44,099 bases of DNA from a virus, in the IMG/VR virus record IMGVR_UViG_3300010354_000166, positions 1 to 44,099 of that record; one strand, given 5' to 3'. Below, in pieces: positions 36,601 through 42,758 of the stretch. Each line of letters opens with the position of its first letter. Positions within the stretch are counted from its first letter, which is position 1. The translations under genes and the position numbers were made by a program. The notes below the pieces were generated by a model. The model did not search any database. It had not been told where the DNA came from and saw only the letters and a program-made list of their open reading frames with translations.

Positions 36601-38145
36601 CAATAATTGTTTTTCTATAGTATTAGCAGATTCAATATCAATAATTGAATTTGGATTAATTGTAATAGAATTTTGATTTACAATAGATGATACTTTTCCA
36701 CTTACCTCATTTAATATAAAATCATCTCCAACAGCAAAAGAATGCTCATCGTATAATTCTACCAAGTAAGTACTTGCATCCGATGCATTTATACTTTTTA
36801 TATTATATCTAACTGGAATATTAAATATCCAAGAATTTGCCCTGATATCTTTTACTTCTTCACCTAAGGTCTCAATTTCAATAGAATTATTTTTTTGATA
36901 TAAGATAGAATTATTTTTATCAACAATATTTAAATCTTGAATAACACCAGTTATCCTAACCTTTACTATTTGATCTTGGTTATTTCCATAATATCCATAT
37001 GCATATTCATTTAATTTTATTTCAGTTGTTTTTGGAATGTTGTTAGTTATTCCACTGCACCCAAAAAATTGATTTATAGATTTTGATTGATATTGAATTA
37101 AAATTTGATCATTACCAACATTAACTACCAATTCTCCAGAACTTGGAAATCCTACTGTAGAATCTACATCTATAAAATTAGAATTCAAACTAATATTAGA
37201 TGTTAAAGTTGTTTTTGGATGAATACTAAATTCTCCTCTTGTTGTACCTCTAACACTAATATCTCGATTATAATCATAATCTAAACTTAGAATAAAATAT
37301 TCTTTTGAATTTTTTAATACTTTTTCAACCTTAGATATTGTACCATTTGCTTCTTCAAAATATCCTTGATCTTGAAAAAGTAGAGTATTTACTAAATTAG
37401 TTGGATCTCCTTCTACAGGTTCTACTATAAGTTTTTTGAAAATTCTATACTGTGCATCTGAAGGTTGAATTAAATAATCTCTTGGTTTAATAACATCAAC
37501 AACCTTACCATATAGTGCTGAAAATAAAATCTTGAAAGAAGAATCAGTTCCTTTAGATGAATAAAAATCTTTAGATTGCTTTACAAATAAAGATTCATTT
37601 AGTCCCTCATAAAATTCTTGATCTTCTAGTCCTGGTACTAATTGAATCTTAATTTTTTTATAAAATTCTTTTAAAAATAAAATACTTAAATTCTCTACTA
37701 TTGTTCCCACTGAATGAGAATTTGCATCAGTTGTAGAGAATACTAATTGATCTATTTTCTGAGAATCTTTAAGAGATGATACACCACTAAATCCACGAAC
37801 ACAACCAGTGAACGTATTGGTAGTGATTCCAGTATAAGTGATTATTTCATCATCAATCTTTAATAGTCCATATTCTGACGGAAATCCTGCAGTAGAATCA
37901 ACTTGAATTTCAGTATCAAAAAAATCTACCTCTGTACTTAGAGTTGTACTTTCTATTAAATTGGAAACATTATCAATTTTAATATATTTGTCAATATTTT
38001 GAATAATATCGTAAGAACTTCCTTGAGATTCTTGGGAGATATAATATTGAGATAAAAATTCAGATGCTAAAGGAAATTCCTCTTTAACGTATTCTGGAAG
38101 TTGATTTTTAATAATTGAACTGATTTTAATTCTTTGCTCTGTCAT
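27688..38145 (-). CDS. Giant tail/baseplate protein with YHYH domain (3,485 aa), gp7 position
   Basis: This is the largest gene in the window. The N-terminus (MTEQRIKISSIIKNQLPEYV, EFPLASEFLSQYY, FYSSKGTDSSFKILFSALYG) is typical of large cyanophage tail proteins that follow gp6. Residues about 1210-1330 contain a clear YHYH-type domain: YHSPLVGWAYDGNPIYGPYG, GRFCITPEYPNGTYAYF and PYVIGNSY. Two repeat families are scattered along the protein. One is a GSGY-like beta repeat; the other is an NHGY-x-x-G-x-x-V-Y...GL...YYV...IKL module seen about five times. DEIITYTG-type modules lie near residue 97 and, degenerate, near 2705. The C-terminus ends YSPLKYQDYLS. Position between gp6 and gp8 equals T4 gp7, but I see no sequence proof of homology. 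Very AT-rich. Wedge or peripheral fibre function is inferred. Confidence 0.9.
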   Translation of the reverse strand: MTEQRIKISSIIKNQLPEYVKEEFPLASEFLSQYYISQESQGSSYDIIQNIDKYIKIDNVSNLIESTTLSTEVDFFDTEIQVDSTAGFPSEYGLLKIDDEIITYTGITTNTFTGCVRGFSGVSSLKDSQKIDQLVFSTTDANSHSVGTIVENLSILFLKEFYKKIKIQLVPGLEDQEFYEGLNESLFVKQSKDFYSSKGTDSSFKILFSALYGKVVDVIKPRDYLIQPSDAQYRIFKKLIVEPVEGDPTNLVNTLLFQDQGYFEEANGTISKVEKVLKNSKEYFILSLDYDYNRDISVRGTTRGEFSIHPKTTLTSNISLNSNFIDVDSTVGFPSSGELVVNVGNDQILIQYQSKSINQFFGCSGITNNIPKTTEIKLNEYAYGYYGNNQDQIVKVRITGVIQDLNIVDKNNSILYQKNNSIEIETLGEEVKDIRANSWIFNIPVRYNIKSINASDASTYLVELYDEHSFAVGDDFILNEVSGKVSSIVNQNSITINPNSIIDIESANTIEKQLLKVNSVNYSNINICNANVINSYTDLNDSYYVASPSLPNYLNAQLSVKDGTINISSIEISGEEINLNQDHFFYTGDCVVFKSSTTNNSNILDGVYYVKEISSSIIKLARSRENIFSENYIEIVGTLSGSISFFEFNDLSLNIKQLDNQKLLRKITDPLEEFEPIPTNYGFTGILANGVELLNYKSKDKVFYGPIEDIIVTSSGNGYDIINPPQISITDQIGVGASAYCTVTGGLERIDIIDPGFDYIEIPKISITGGNGNGAIAEVNLVQFDHAAELNSENSTLLNFTQKIIGFSTYHRFKDYEEVIYVTQGQTAISGLNTNSTYIVKKITDTSIKLYKSTSDAISGINTINFTSIGSGVHSFKSTKKKKRIGTISIVNSGAGYSNKKRIAFPIGINTASDTIVIKNHGYESGEIIRYDSTDIPISGLSSSTEYYVKKIDDNQFKLYQTSNNSNNKDYFYKTDQFINLESVGSGKHIFNYPPIQVSVLGAIGIATTSGQDFYAKVNPVFRGKIESVFVEDGGNNYGSEEIINYNRQPTIDLITGSSAEIIPIVSKNGSIVDVIIQSSGYNYEGIPDIVVNGDGIGAVLVPVISLGKITKINIISGGGGYSQDNTFIQVIPAGREAKFESKTKSWEINLVERIKDSNRISDDEGIIAVGINPNYGLQYSHLYLPLKLRSSLYSKNNVSGQTYFIPDIENDNESNTKYHSPLVGWAYDGNPIYGPYGYSSPKQISPIKALVSGYREKDGPELSLEGRPSFNLYRSGFFINDYKFDYTGDLDENNGRFCITPEYPNGTYAYFSTLNEDKEPQFPYVIGNSYKSKPIEFNFKSTSNQDNINLNQMNWIRNTKPYNLTKNYSGYDYIFNNNPDNSKIATISNVLSGSISSIEIINSGSDYQVDDKIIFNNEGTEGRSAYAFVSEIEGKAVSQISVASTFFDNTEFIPSPKDNTKLLGFTSVPHNLNNNDIISITGDLEYNKNSTIKIANNTLILTTSIASTTNTGIVTYFNISGALDFPYIRENDVYSIGSEHIKILSVDKKSSRIKVIRNIQNITGITSYSSGSLLTENPRKFELSLDISSSFYNYKTNRELYFDPKETLSKGVSGITSTIYFSNPGVGETYVVSPIKTLYLPNHNLNTGEEITYSNNGGTSISVSIDGSSSYQLQNNSNIYVVKINNDLIGLSTTRVAIGSEGNLVGIGTTTANTLFFTGNGTGQYHSIKTNYDGILSARISNNVITVNTDSPHGLLPEDNISLDIISGLTTTVYVKYNDHNRRLVVNPKNIEEISTENNTLKITNHGYSTGDKVIYTSLSPIGGLISNKIYYIVVISENIIKLSNSLYNSTKKDPIVIEFSSSGTGTLSQINPIVRGIKGQTIIFNLSDPSLSYTTNSIKSAFDFNLFEDSNLINKLEFVNSQVSQEITKSGVIGVDNSANLTVKLTSNLPEKIYYGLVPINLEDNLAVKKEIIVDYEQKDNNLISKINSVYSGDHTVSEISSQSFKYNLNTTSSEFNSTYTVNNSEITYTTTSKSAFGGIESIKIENVGKDYKKVPYVESIESEYGKNAKFNIISTNIGAINKVELKNIGYDYYSDLTIRPKAKIPQIFEIDSLFVFDSVGIITTGSNYTSSPDLLVIDESTGEQIPDVKLQYSISSKKVTIIKNTNGIRSESIKIIPVNNSNGIGINSIFYDENTKDVTLTLPGTFLSSSLFPFEVGDDIFIENVNVISGKGYNSEDYNYSSFKITSLGINVGVTTNPTITYNMSSYLNSEEIPGVYDDAFIKGSVVAIKNVVSFNPVLKKFPFLSGEKIYSENEKLSGIVDKWDDNKSYLYVLTNDIFSEGDTIIGNSSNTVGRILDIKKVNSAFFNITSSSVAKDGWELETGFLNNDLQRIHDNDYYQYFSYSLKSEIEYEKWNEIVSNLNHTAGFKKFSNLLINSSLPGISSEGIPITFDSLSNSFVDIESFADVNCRTDFDFASESSVKFNNEYRSNQIYMKNVLLKDYFEMLGNRVILLDDISQNFDYSSQSFDITSDSIPVFKREFVGAAISITDNTIQIPNNFYVTGEEIEYRYPEDGTPIGITTTNIVGIGTTDILPNKIYIVKDNDFSVRVSSSASDALLTIPNVLEISNVGTGTTHIFVSKKQNSKSLITIDNIVQSPVVSTAITSITSSLVGINTNIIPIVGILSVSSGNYIKINDEFMKVLSLSGSDLEVTRNTLGSALTSHNSGSLVSKINGNYNIVDNTLYFVEPPIGDTPVESLLPDELDFSGITTSSSFTGRVFIRSGIISSNYDPYYGNYIFDDISDNFDGIEKNFTLKSNSQNIVGISTGNAIITLNGIVQGPNGFNFTGDFFLEENIGVTTISFTGTSSSVSYDVNNSSVPIGGVIISAGSTQGFGYQPLVSAGGTAIVSISGTIQSISIGNSGSGYRQIQTVRVAVKSNQNINYVGIASINNGNIVGVSITNPGVGYTSTNPPIVIFDSPLSYSNIPLIYDSSSSGVGTESKVNLIVDQDSKVLSFEFTNLGYGYKSGQVLTIPTGGVSGIPTNTGIFDKFKIFIERTYSDEFSGWYFGDLKAFDPLDRFFNGFRKSFILRENNVPKTITSKAGSNLIPQNAILIFINDVLQIPGKNYTFDGSIITFDEAPREGDNSKVLFYQGTSSVDILEKDVEETIKIGDGVTLFDDNLQFSENERTVFDIKSPVILETNTYPGPGINTDDSYLRPLTWCLQDEDKIIQGQEVSKGRQIYEPKIYPVTNIISNVGISTDQIFVEGVKTFFDSENEGPTYEIIIQSQDDITPVSTELITDVEYEGDFGYITGVSTTTFGGSSALVFDFYIPQNSYLRDPSIVGTPIIEESGISVGYYFVVSNSNVGSITTSKTISGSTIGISSYIDNVYQVASVSIGQTNVPGSVGLVDVAKVIVKADYSGLTGIGYSGFYGNYSWGRIHDFKRKTPKEFSAYNLSGYSGIQTSPLVYRYSPLKYQDYLS

Positions 38146-38146
38146 T

Positions 38147-40057
38147 TTATTTTCTTATAAGATCTCCGTTTGAGTAACTTGAAGTTACAAAATAATTTGA
38201 ACCGGATATGTCGCCACCAGATGAAATAGTATCTGATACCATATTAACAACACTTTTTTCAAAATCAAGTTGTAAATAAAGATCTTGTAATCCGATTACA
38301 TCATTTGATTTTGGAATTGCAGAAATTTCAATAATTGAATCTTGTCCAAATTTTTTAACTGTACTAGTTATATTCACTGGATATAAAATAATTTCACCTT
38401 TTTTATAATCAATTGTGCCAACATCTTTTCTTATTATTTGATAAGTATCCTGAGAATTTAATTTAAAGAATATTATTTTTCCTGTCTTTTGATCTGAATT
38501 TGGTATATCTGTAAGATATACTGTATCAGAAATTCCAGCAACATTAAAACCAGAAGATTTGATATTGAATCCATTTAATGATTTTATATGAAATTCATTT
38601 CCATAGCAAATTTCATATGTTGCAAATTGAGATAAGGAAGCTCTTAGATCTCTTCTAATGGATAATTTTGTTATATTTGAAGTGATAGCTTCGTTTGTAT
38701 CGTCTATTATTTTTAAAAACTTACTATATTTAAATCTAGCACCATACTTATTAACTTCAGAAGAATTTGAATAATTTATAATATTATTTAAAACTAAGGA
38801 CTTTAAATAATCTACATTGAAAGTTTTATTGGTATCATAATAAACAGTAGAATCTATCTCTACAAAAATATACTTAAGATCTAGAATTTCTGGAACTATT
38901 CCAGCAACACTATATCTTCTTAGATATTTTTTGATATTATCTTTTACCGAACTTGGTATAAAGGTACTATTGTATGGTTTTATTGATATAAAAACTCTTC
39001 CGTATTTTGGTGGATTTAAATCTTCTCCACCAAATACAGATATAGATTCTGTTTCCGGATAAATCTTTGGAATCAGTGTCTCATAATCAGTAGAGGTCAC
39101 TGCTCTATTTTGAGACGCATATATTCTAGGAGCATATTTTTTAATAGAGTTTACTGATTCAATTTCTCTTCCATTTTGAGAAACTGCATTAGTAGTAATT
39201 AATGATATTGAACTATTAACAACACGATTATTATTATCAACTATTCTTCCACTAAAATTAAAGGAAGACACTCCATTTGCAGATTCACCATTCGTTACAA
39301 TATAAGAAACTTCTATGTAATTAGTATTATCTAATTTTTTACCAAAAACTCCATCGCCAAATATGAGTTCATATCTTTGATCTTCTATTTCTTGAATAAA
39401 GAATACTCTAGAAGAAGAATTGATATCAAATAAGTTCTTTGAAAGATTGAATTTTATTCTATTTGAACTGGTTTGATTATCTCGGACAAAAACTTTAATG
39501 CTGTCAATATCAATATTTGGATTATCTAAAATAAATCTTTGATCTGGATTATTTGAATCTATAGTAAAATTGGTGACAATATATGTGCCTTCATATACAT
39601 CAATATTGTCAAATAGAGCAATACCATTTGATACAGGTGCTGTAATATCCTCATGTATAGTAAAAGAATAACTTTGACCACCAAAGGATGAACTTGAAGC
39701 ACATACCACACCCTTTTTAAGAGTCAGTGTTATAGGGTTTGTTGTTAATGCACTAGTATCTACAAAAAATGATATATTTGCTCTCGATGAAGTCCTAGAA
39801 TTAGGAACATAACCAATATTTCTTGCTAGAGATACTACATTTTCTCGGAGAGTAGCACTATCAATAAAAACCTCATTGCTAACCATGTTAGCATTGTATG
39901 AGGTAATGTAAGTATTGTATGCTAAAACATCAACAATAGTGGAAAGATTTGACCCTTCAAAATCATAATCAGTAAAGTTTGAATTCGCTCTAAGATAATC
40001 ACGAATTGAACTTTTGATTTGATCGAAATCTAAATTAGTAAAATTAACTAGTGCCAT
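38147..40057 (-). CDS. gp6: Baseplate wedge protein gp6
   Basis: gp6 forms the continuous ring of the baseplate wedges and belongs to the baseplate J-like family. The 636-aa product starts MALVNFTNLDFDQIKSSIRD and has NFTDYDFEGSNLSTIVDVLA, TYITSYNANMVSNEVFIDSA and SLARNIGYVP, diagnostic for T4-type gp6. Later landmarks are IYASQNRAVTSTDYETLIPK, YPETESISVFGGEDLNPPKY and GRVFISIKPYN at about residues 310-360. It follows gp25 with no spacer (gp25 stop and gp6 start are adjacent) and ends 1 bp before the giant gene, so gp25, gp6 and the giant are one transcription unit. Length is near that of T4 gp6 (660 aa from memory). Confidence 0.97.
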   Translation of the reverse strand: MALVNFTNLDFDQIKSSIRDYLRANSNFTDYDFEGSNLSTIVDVLAYNTYITSYNANMVSNEVFIDSATLRENVVSLARNIGYVPNSRTSSRANISFFVDTSALTTNPITLTLKKGVVCASSSSFGGQSYSFTIHEDITAPVSNGIALFDNIDVYEGTYIVTNFTIDSNNPDQRFILDNPNIDIDSIKVFVRDNQTSSNRIKFNLSKNLFDINSSSRVFFIQEIEDQRYELIFGDGVFGKKLDNTNYIEVSYIVTNGESANGVSSFNFSGRIVDNNNRVVNSSISLITTNAVSQNGREIESVNSIKKYAPRIYASQNRAVTSTDYETLIPKIYPETESISVFGGEDLNPPKYGRVFISIKPYNSTFIPSSVKDNIKKYLRRYSVAGIVPEILDLKYIFVEIDSTVYYDTNKTFNVDYLKSLVLNNIINYSNSSEVNKYGARFKYSKFLKIIDDTNEAITSNITKLSIRRDLRASLSQFATYEICYGNEFHIKSLNGFNIKSSGFNVAGISDTVYLTDIPNSDQKTGKIIFFKLNSQDTYQIIRKDVGTIDYKKGEIILYPVNITSTVKKFGQDSIIEISAIPKSNDVIGLQDLYLQLDFEKSVVNMVSDTISSGGDISGSNYFVTSSYSNGDLIRK

Positions 40058-40459
40058 TTATCTGTTTGGCTGAAGTGCAAATGATAATTGTTGAGGAAGA
40101 ACATCAATTCCTACTATACGATAGTTTATCGTAACATTATATTCATTATTGTCATAATTTGGAGAAACAATAACATCAATTAAATTAACTCTAGGTTCAT
40201 AGTTTCTAATTGTATTTTCAATTTCACTTTTAATAATTGAAGAAGAAATTTCATCAATATTTTCGAATAATGACTGACTGATACTTGAACCTAGATTTTG
40301 ATTGAAGAACTTTTCTCCGGGAACAGTGAGAACAAGATTTCTAACTGATCTTGCAATCGCAGATTCATTTTTAAGTGCCACCAAATCATTGTTCAGAGGA
40401 TTAATCTGAAAGGTCATACTTATATCTTTAAACCCTTTACTAATCCTCTCTAAAGGCAT
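40058..40459 (-). CDS. gp25: Baseplate wedge protein gp25
   Basis: gp25 is the small wedge subunit that initiates sheath polymerisation at the baseplate; the family is gpW/gp25. The 133-aa product has MPLERISKGFKDISMTFQIN, then SVRNLVLTVPGEKFFNQNLG, and the conserved EPR motif at residues 88-90 (NYEPRVNLIDVIV), which is the family signature. The C-terminus YRIVGIDVLPQQLSFALQP is a typical cyanophage ending. Length equals T4 gp25 (132 aa from memory). It precedes gp6 as in T4. A GATAAATA late-like box overlaps the stop of the preceding small gene. Confidence 0.97.
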   Translation of the reverse strand: MPLERISKGFKDISMTFQINPLNNDLVALKNESAIARSVRNLVLTVPGEKFFNQNLGSSISQSLFENIDEISSSIIKSEIENTIRNYEPRVNLIDVIVSPNYDNNEYNVTINYRIVGIDVLPQQLSFALQPNR

Positions 40460-40479
40460 ACTAAGTATTAAAACTGTAT

Positions 40480-40487
40480 TATTTATC
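40480..40487 (-). promoter_or_regulatory. Late-promoter-like box (GATAAATA) upstream of gp25
   Basis: This 7 of 8 match to TATAAATA overlaps the end of the upstream 81-aa gene and would leave a leader of about 14 nt for gp25. No clear Shine-Dalgarno follows. It is a plausible start for the gp25-gp6-giant unit. Confidence 0.4.
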
Positions 40488-40731
40488 AGTGTTTTTGAAA
40501 TTCATAGAGAGGTTCTGTTCCGTATTCCCAATCATCATAATCCTCATCATTTCGAATCTTTTCATGAATTTCATTTTGTCTTACAAAATCATGTTTTTTT
40601 GGAACTAAGAGATCATTATTAATTTCACGAAGCATTTTTTTATCATTCATAGAATCATAATCTGTTGCTAATTTATTAGTTCCCCACATTTGCATCATAA
40701 GTTCAGTATTTCTATCTGAAGATTTTCCCAT
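40486..40731 (-). CDS. Small charged protein upstream of gp25 (81 aa)
   Basis: The protein begins MGKSSDRNTELMMQMWGTNK and ends DDWEYGTEPLYEFQKH. It is hydrophilic, mostly helical, with an acidic C-terminal third and no cysteines. An AGGAG ribosome binding site 7-9 bp upstream supports the start. I associate proteins of this kind with the region just before gp25 in cyanophages, but know no function. The gene ends within 27 bp of gp25 and probably shares its transcript. In T4 the recombination gene uvsY lies near gp25; this product does not look like UvsY to me. Confidence 0.8.
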   Translation of the reverse strand: MGKSSDRNTELMMQMWGTNKLATDYDSMNDKKMLREINNDLLVPKKHDFVRQNEIHEKIRNDEDYDDWEYGTEPLYEFQKH

Positions 40732-40780
40732 TTTTAAACTCCTGATTTGTAATCAGAACTTTTTAAGGGGTTACTATCCC

Positions 40781-41377
40781 TTAATTGATTAAAAATCCTT
40801 TTCTATGATAGTCTTCGTCTTTTATATACCTATATTCACTATCTATATGATTATCATCTTTCCAAATCGGAATAGCAATAGAATTATTATGTTTAAAATC
40901 TGAATTTCTACGAAAATGAACTTCTATAAGTTTATCACCAATAAATTCACAATTAATCCAATCATAATTACCAACTAATTTTTCTAAAATACTTGGATAT
41001 TCTATCTTCTTTTCTATTTTTTCCCACTTAGACCACTTATAGAGAGGTGAATCCGGTTTTCTTAAACCTCTAACAACCAAAGAACACTGTCCTCTATAAA
41101 AATCAACACTCAAATGTTCTCCTTCAAATATTTCACACCAGAACTCAGAAGGATGCAGATGTTCTGTATTATTCTCCAAGTGCTCTATCCGAGAGTAACG
41201 CCCCATACCCATAAGATTCAGAGAGGGTCTTACAATATAAAAGTCGGGTTTTGGAACTGAAGCTCCCGCAGGACCACAGTTATACTCCAAAACCCGACTT
41301 AAAAATAGTTTATTATAAACCCAGAGGTCTTCATTGTGAATGTAATTCCACTCGTCAGAAGCCTCTGAGAAATACAT
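40781..41377 (-). CDS. Conserved cyanophage protein of unknown function (198 aa)
   Basis: The sequence starts MYFSEASDEWNYIHNEDLWV, continues LFLSRVLEYNCGPAGASVPK and DFYIVRPSLNLMGMGRYSRI, and has HPSEFWCEIFEGEHLSVDFY. These blocks are familiar from T4-like cyanophages but carry no named function. The RPSxNLMGMGR segment followed by FWCEIFEGEH is loosely reminiscent of ATP-grasp enzymes; I do not assign that. No signal peptide or membrane segment. The ATG shares one base with the stop of the 46-aa gene before it (TAATG), so the two are coupled. A weak stem (AAGGG/CCCTT) lies in the 49-bp gap downstream. Confidence 0.85.
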   Translation of the reverse strand: MYFSEASDEWNYIHNEDLWVYNKLFLSRVLEYNCGPAGASVPKPDFYIVRPSLNLMGMGRYSRIEHLENNTEHLHPSEFWCEIFEGEHLSVDFYRGQCSLVVRGLRKPDSPLYKWSKWEKIEKKIEYPSILEKLVGNYDWINCEFIGDKLIEVHFRRNSDFKHNNSIAIPIWKDDNHIDSEYRYIKDEDYHRKGFLIN

Positions 41378-41517
41378 TATTTACCCTGACCTCTATATTT
41401 TTTTCTTGCCTTATTCCGAGAAGTATCGGAATATTTTGTATTCTTCCCAAGACCCTGACGAGTAGTTTTGGGTTTGGATTCAATTTGGACTCCGTTAAGA
41501 TTCGGTCTTTTTGCCAT
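41377..41517 (-). CDS. Small basic conserved protein (46 aa)
   Basis: This 46-residue gene reads MAKRPNLNGVQIESKPKTTR, then QGLGKNTKYSDTSRNKARKK and YRGQGK. It is strongly basic, with 13 Lys/Arg, and has no hydrophobic core, so it is likely disordered or nucleic-acid binding. I recognise this short KPKxTRQG...KNTKYSxTSRNKARK...YRGQG pattern from cyanophage genomes. Its stop overlaps the next ATG by one base. It sits 19 bp downstream of the glycosyltransferase-like gene in the same operon. Function is unknown; its conservation and coupling argue that it is real despite its size. Confidence 0.82.
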   Translation of the reverse strand: MAKRPNLNGVQIESKPKTTRQGLGKNTKYSDTSRNKARKKYRGQGK

Positions 41518-41536
41518 TTTCTAATACCTCAAATAA

Positions 41537-42307
41537 TCAAATAATTCGTGTTTTTTCGTGCCCTACGCGAATACGAGGATCACACCAGATTTCATAACCT
41601 TGTTCCTTTGCATCGAGACAGAATGAAACATCTTCCCCACACATGTCTTGAACAGCACCAGATTCAAATACTTGCATCTTAGGAGCAAACCAAGGATATT
41701 CAAGATTCTCAAATACTCCTTTTTTAATCAGAACCCAACCAAATCCAGTATAATCAACTGTAAATGGTTTACGACGCTTGCTGATGCTTTCAACGGTCTC
41801 ATGATTCATGACACCGCCATTTTTACGGAAATCATCTTCTTCTAACCAGTGTGCAACTGAAGTTGTGTGACCATCTTCTGTGGCATACCAACCAGCAACG
41901 ATTTCCTTTTCTTCTTCCTCCTCATTCAGAGCAAGATCACAGAGTTGCCAGAATTTCTTAGAATCAAAAACAATATCACTATCAATCCAGAGTTGATAAT
42001 CATATTCAAGTTTTCCATCCCAAGGAATCTGTTTCGGACCTCTGAGAACATTTGCCCCCAGAACTTTGCAACGAGCAAAGTTTACCATTGATGAGTAATC
42101 TTGTGAAATCTGAATACTCATTCCATTTTGAACTAGATCAAAGCATAATTGAACAAATGCTTTGAGAAAGATAAACGAACAACCTCTTCCCGGTAAACAG
42201 AAGACGATTGATTTGCCTCTCATTCTTTCTTTGATTGCCTCATAATCCCATTCTTCAGTTTTTGATGGAGTGGGCGCTTTTGCTTTTACAGTGAAACCTT
42301 TTGCCAT
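41537..42307 (-). CDS. Glycosyltransferase-like protein (256 aa)
   Basis: The protein shows a GT-A-like layout: RGKSIVFCLPGRGCSFIFLK near residue 30, a central LWIDSDIVFD with the D109-S-D111 metal-binding motif, then VAGWYATEDGHTTSVAHW, TGFGWVLIKKGVFENL and CGEDVSFCLDAKEQGYEIWC with DPRIRVGHEKT. The DxD, the second acidic ED and the final GHxKT histidine fit an NDP-sugar-dependent glycosyltransferase. Acceptor and sugar cannot be told; virion protein or host surface glycan are both possible. An acidic EEEEEKE loop lies near 129-135. A good sigma70-type promoter stands directly in front, separating it from the two small genes upstream. It heads the 46-aa and 198-aa gene pair. Confidence 0.85.
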   Translation of the reverse strand: MAKGFTVKAKAPTPSKTEEWDYEAIKERMRGKSIVFCLPGRGCSFIFLKAFVQLCFDLVQNGMSIQISQDYSSMVNFARCKVLGANVLRGPKQIPWDGKLEYDYQLWIDSDIVFDSKKFWQLCDLALNEEEEEKEIVAGWYATEDGHTTSVAHWLEEDDFRKNGGVMNHETVESISKRRKPFTVDYTGFGWVLIKKGVFENLEYPWFAPKMQVFESGAVQDMCGEDVSFCLDAKEQGYEIWCDPRIRVGHEKTRII

Positions 42308-42330
42308 GAGTAAAATTAAACCTCAAATCA

Positions 42331-42360
42331 ATTTTAACAGATTATATATGGTATTGTCAA
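42331..42360 (-). promoter_or_regulatory. Sigma70-type promoter for the glycosyltransferase operon
   Basis: On the minus strand a perfect -35 TTGACA (42360-42355) is followed by an 18-bp spacer and a -10 TAAAAT (42336-42331) preceded by TG (TGTTAAAAT, extended -10). It overlaps the stop of the 61-aa gene and would leave a leader of about 18 nt with a GAGG ribosome binding site. This differs from the TATAAATA late type, suggesting expression by host sigma factor. Confidence 0.6.
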
Positions 42361-42542
42361 TGGGAAGAATTCAGATACACTTCTTTATTTACTGATAGTT
42401 CTTCATAAGATAACTCAGAGGTGTTAGAAAGAAACTCTGCGAGACGATTGAGAATACTCCAAGTTTGTTTAAATTCTTCCTCTTTGAGGCAATGATATAT
42501 GCACTGTCCACGAAGATATATGTGATATATTTTGTCGGGCAT
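42357..42542 (-). CDS. Small conserved cyanophage protein (61 aa)
   Basis: The protein reads MPDKIYHIYLRGQCIYHCLK, then EEEFKQTWSILNRLAEFLSN and SYEELSVNKEVYLNSSH. The pattern KIYxIYLxxQCIYxxLxEEEF...W...L...YEExxVNKE is one I know from T4-like cyanophages, with no function attached. It looks like a small folded alpha/beta protein, with no membrane segment. It begins 5 bp after the membrane protein gene upstream and ends inside the sigma70-type promoter of the next operon. Confidence 0.82.
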   Translation of the reverse strand: MPDKIYHIYLRGQCIYHCLKEEEFKQTWSILNRLAEFLSNTSELSYEELSVNKEVYLNSSH

Positions 42543-42547
42543 GTTTT

Positions 42548-42730
42548 TTATTTCGTCAGTGCATTATATATCATCACAATCAGAATTCCCAGAGGCACTC
42601 CAAGAATTCGGAAAACCTTACCGGGATAACGAATTAACCAACCGGCAAATACCACTTTCCAAAAATTCCAGTAGGGGGTTTTTGAGTAATTTTTTTGGCG
42701 GGAAATTTTTTGAGGTGAAGGGTAATTCAT
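42548..42730 (-). CDS. Small membrane protein (60 aa)
   Basis: The sequence begins MNYPSPQKISRQKNYSKTPY and continues WNFWKVVFAGWLIRYPGKVF, then RILGVPLGILIVMIYNALTK. The C-terminal 25 residues contain a hydrophobic stretch (VFRILGVPLGILIVMIYNAL) long enough for one membrane helix, and an upstream amphipathic VVFAGWLIRYPGK segment. I recall WKVVFxGWLIRYPGK-type proteins in cyanophages; function unknown. The N-terminal 20 residues are less certain and the real start could be slightly downstream, but there is no internal ATG. It is the first gene of the AT-rich block; a change in base composition begins just to its right. Confidence 0.75.
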   Translation of the reverse strand: MNYPSPQKISRQKNYSKTPYWNFWKVVFAGWLIRYPGKVFRILGVPLGILIVMIYNALTK

Positions 42731-42758
42731 TAAGGTTTTATATCTGGGGGATTTTTTT

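Noticed and set aside
27688-38145. Repeats in the giant gene as a CRISPR or DNA-level tandem array
   Set aside because: The similarity is at protein level with divergent codons and irregular spacing, not conserved DNA repeats with uniform spacers.
40732-40780. CTGATT-ACA-AATCAG and AAGGG/CCCTT stems as terminators
   Set aside because: Stems are 5-6 bp and lack a T-run; the first overlaps the ribosome binding region of the next gene, so it may affect translation instead.
40781-41377. ATP-grasp assignment for the 198-aa protein
   Set aside because: Only a loose resemblance in two short blocks; no nucleotide-binding motif could be placed.
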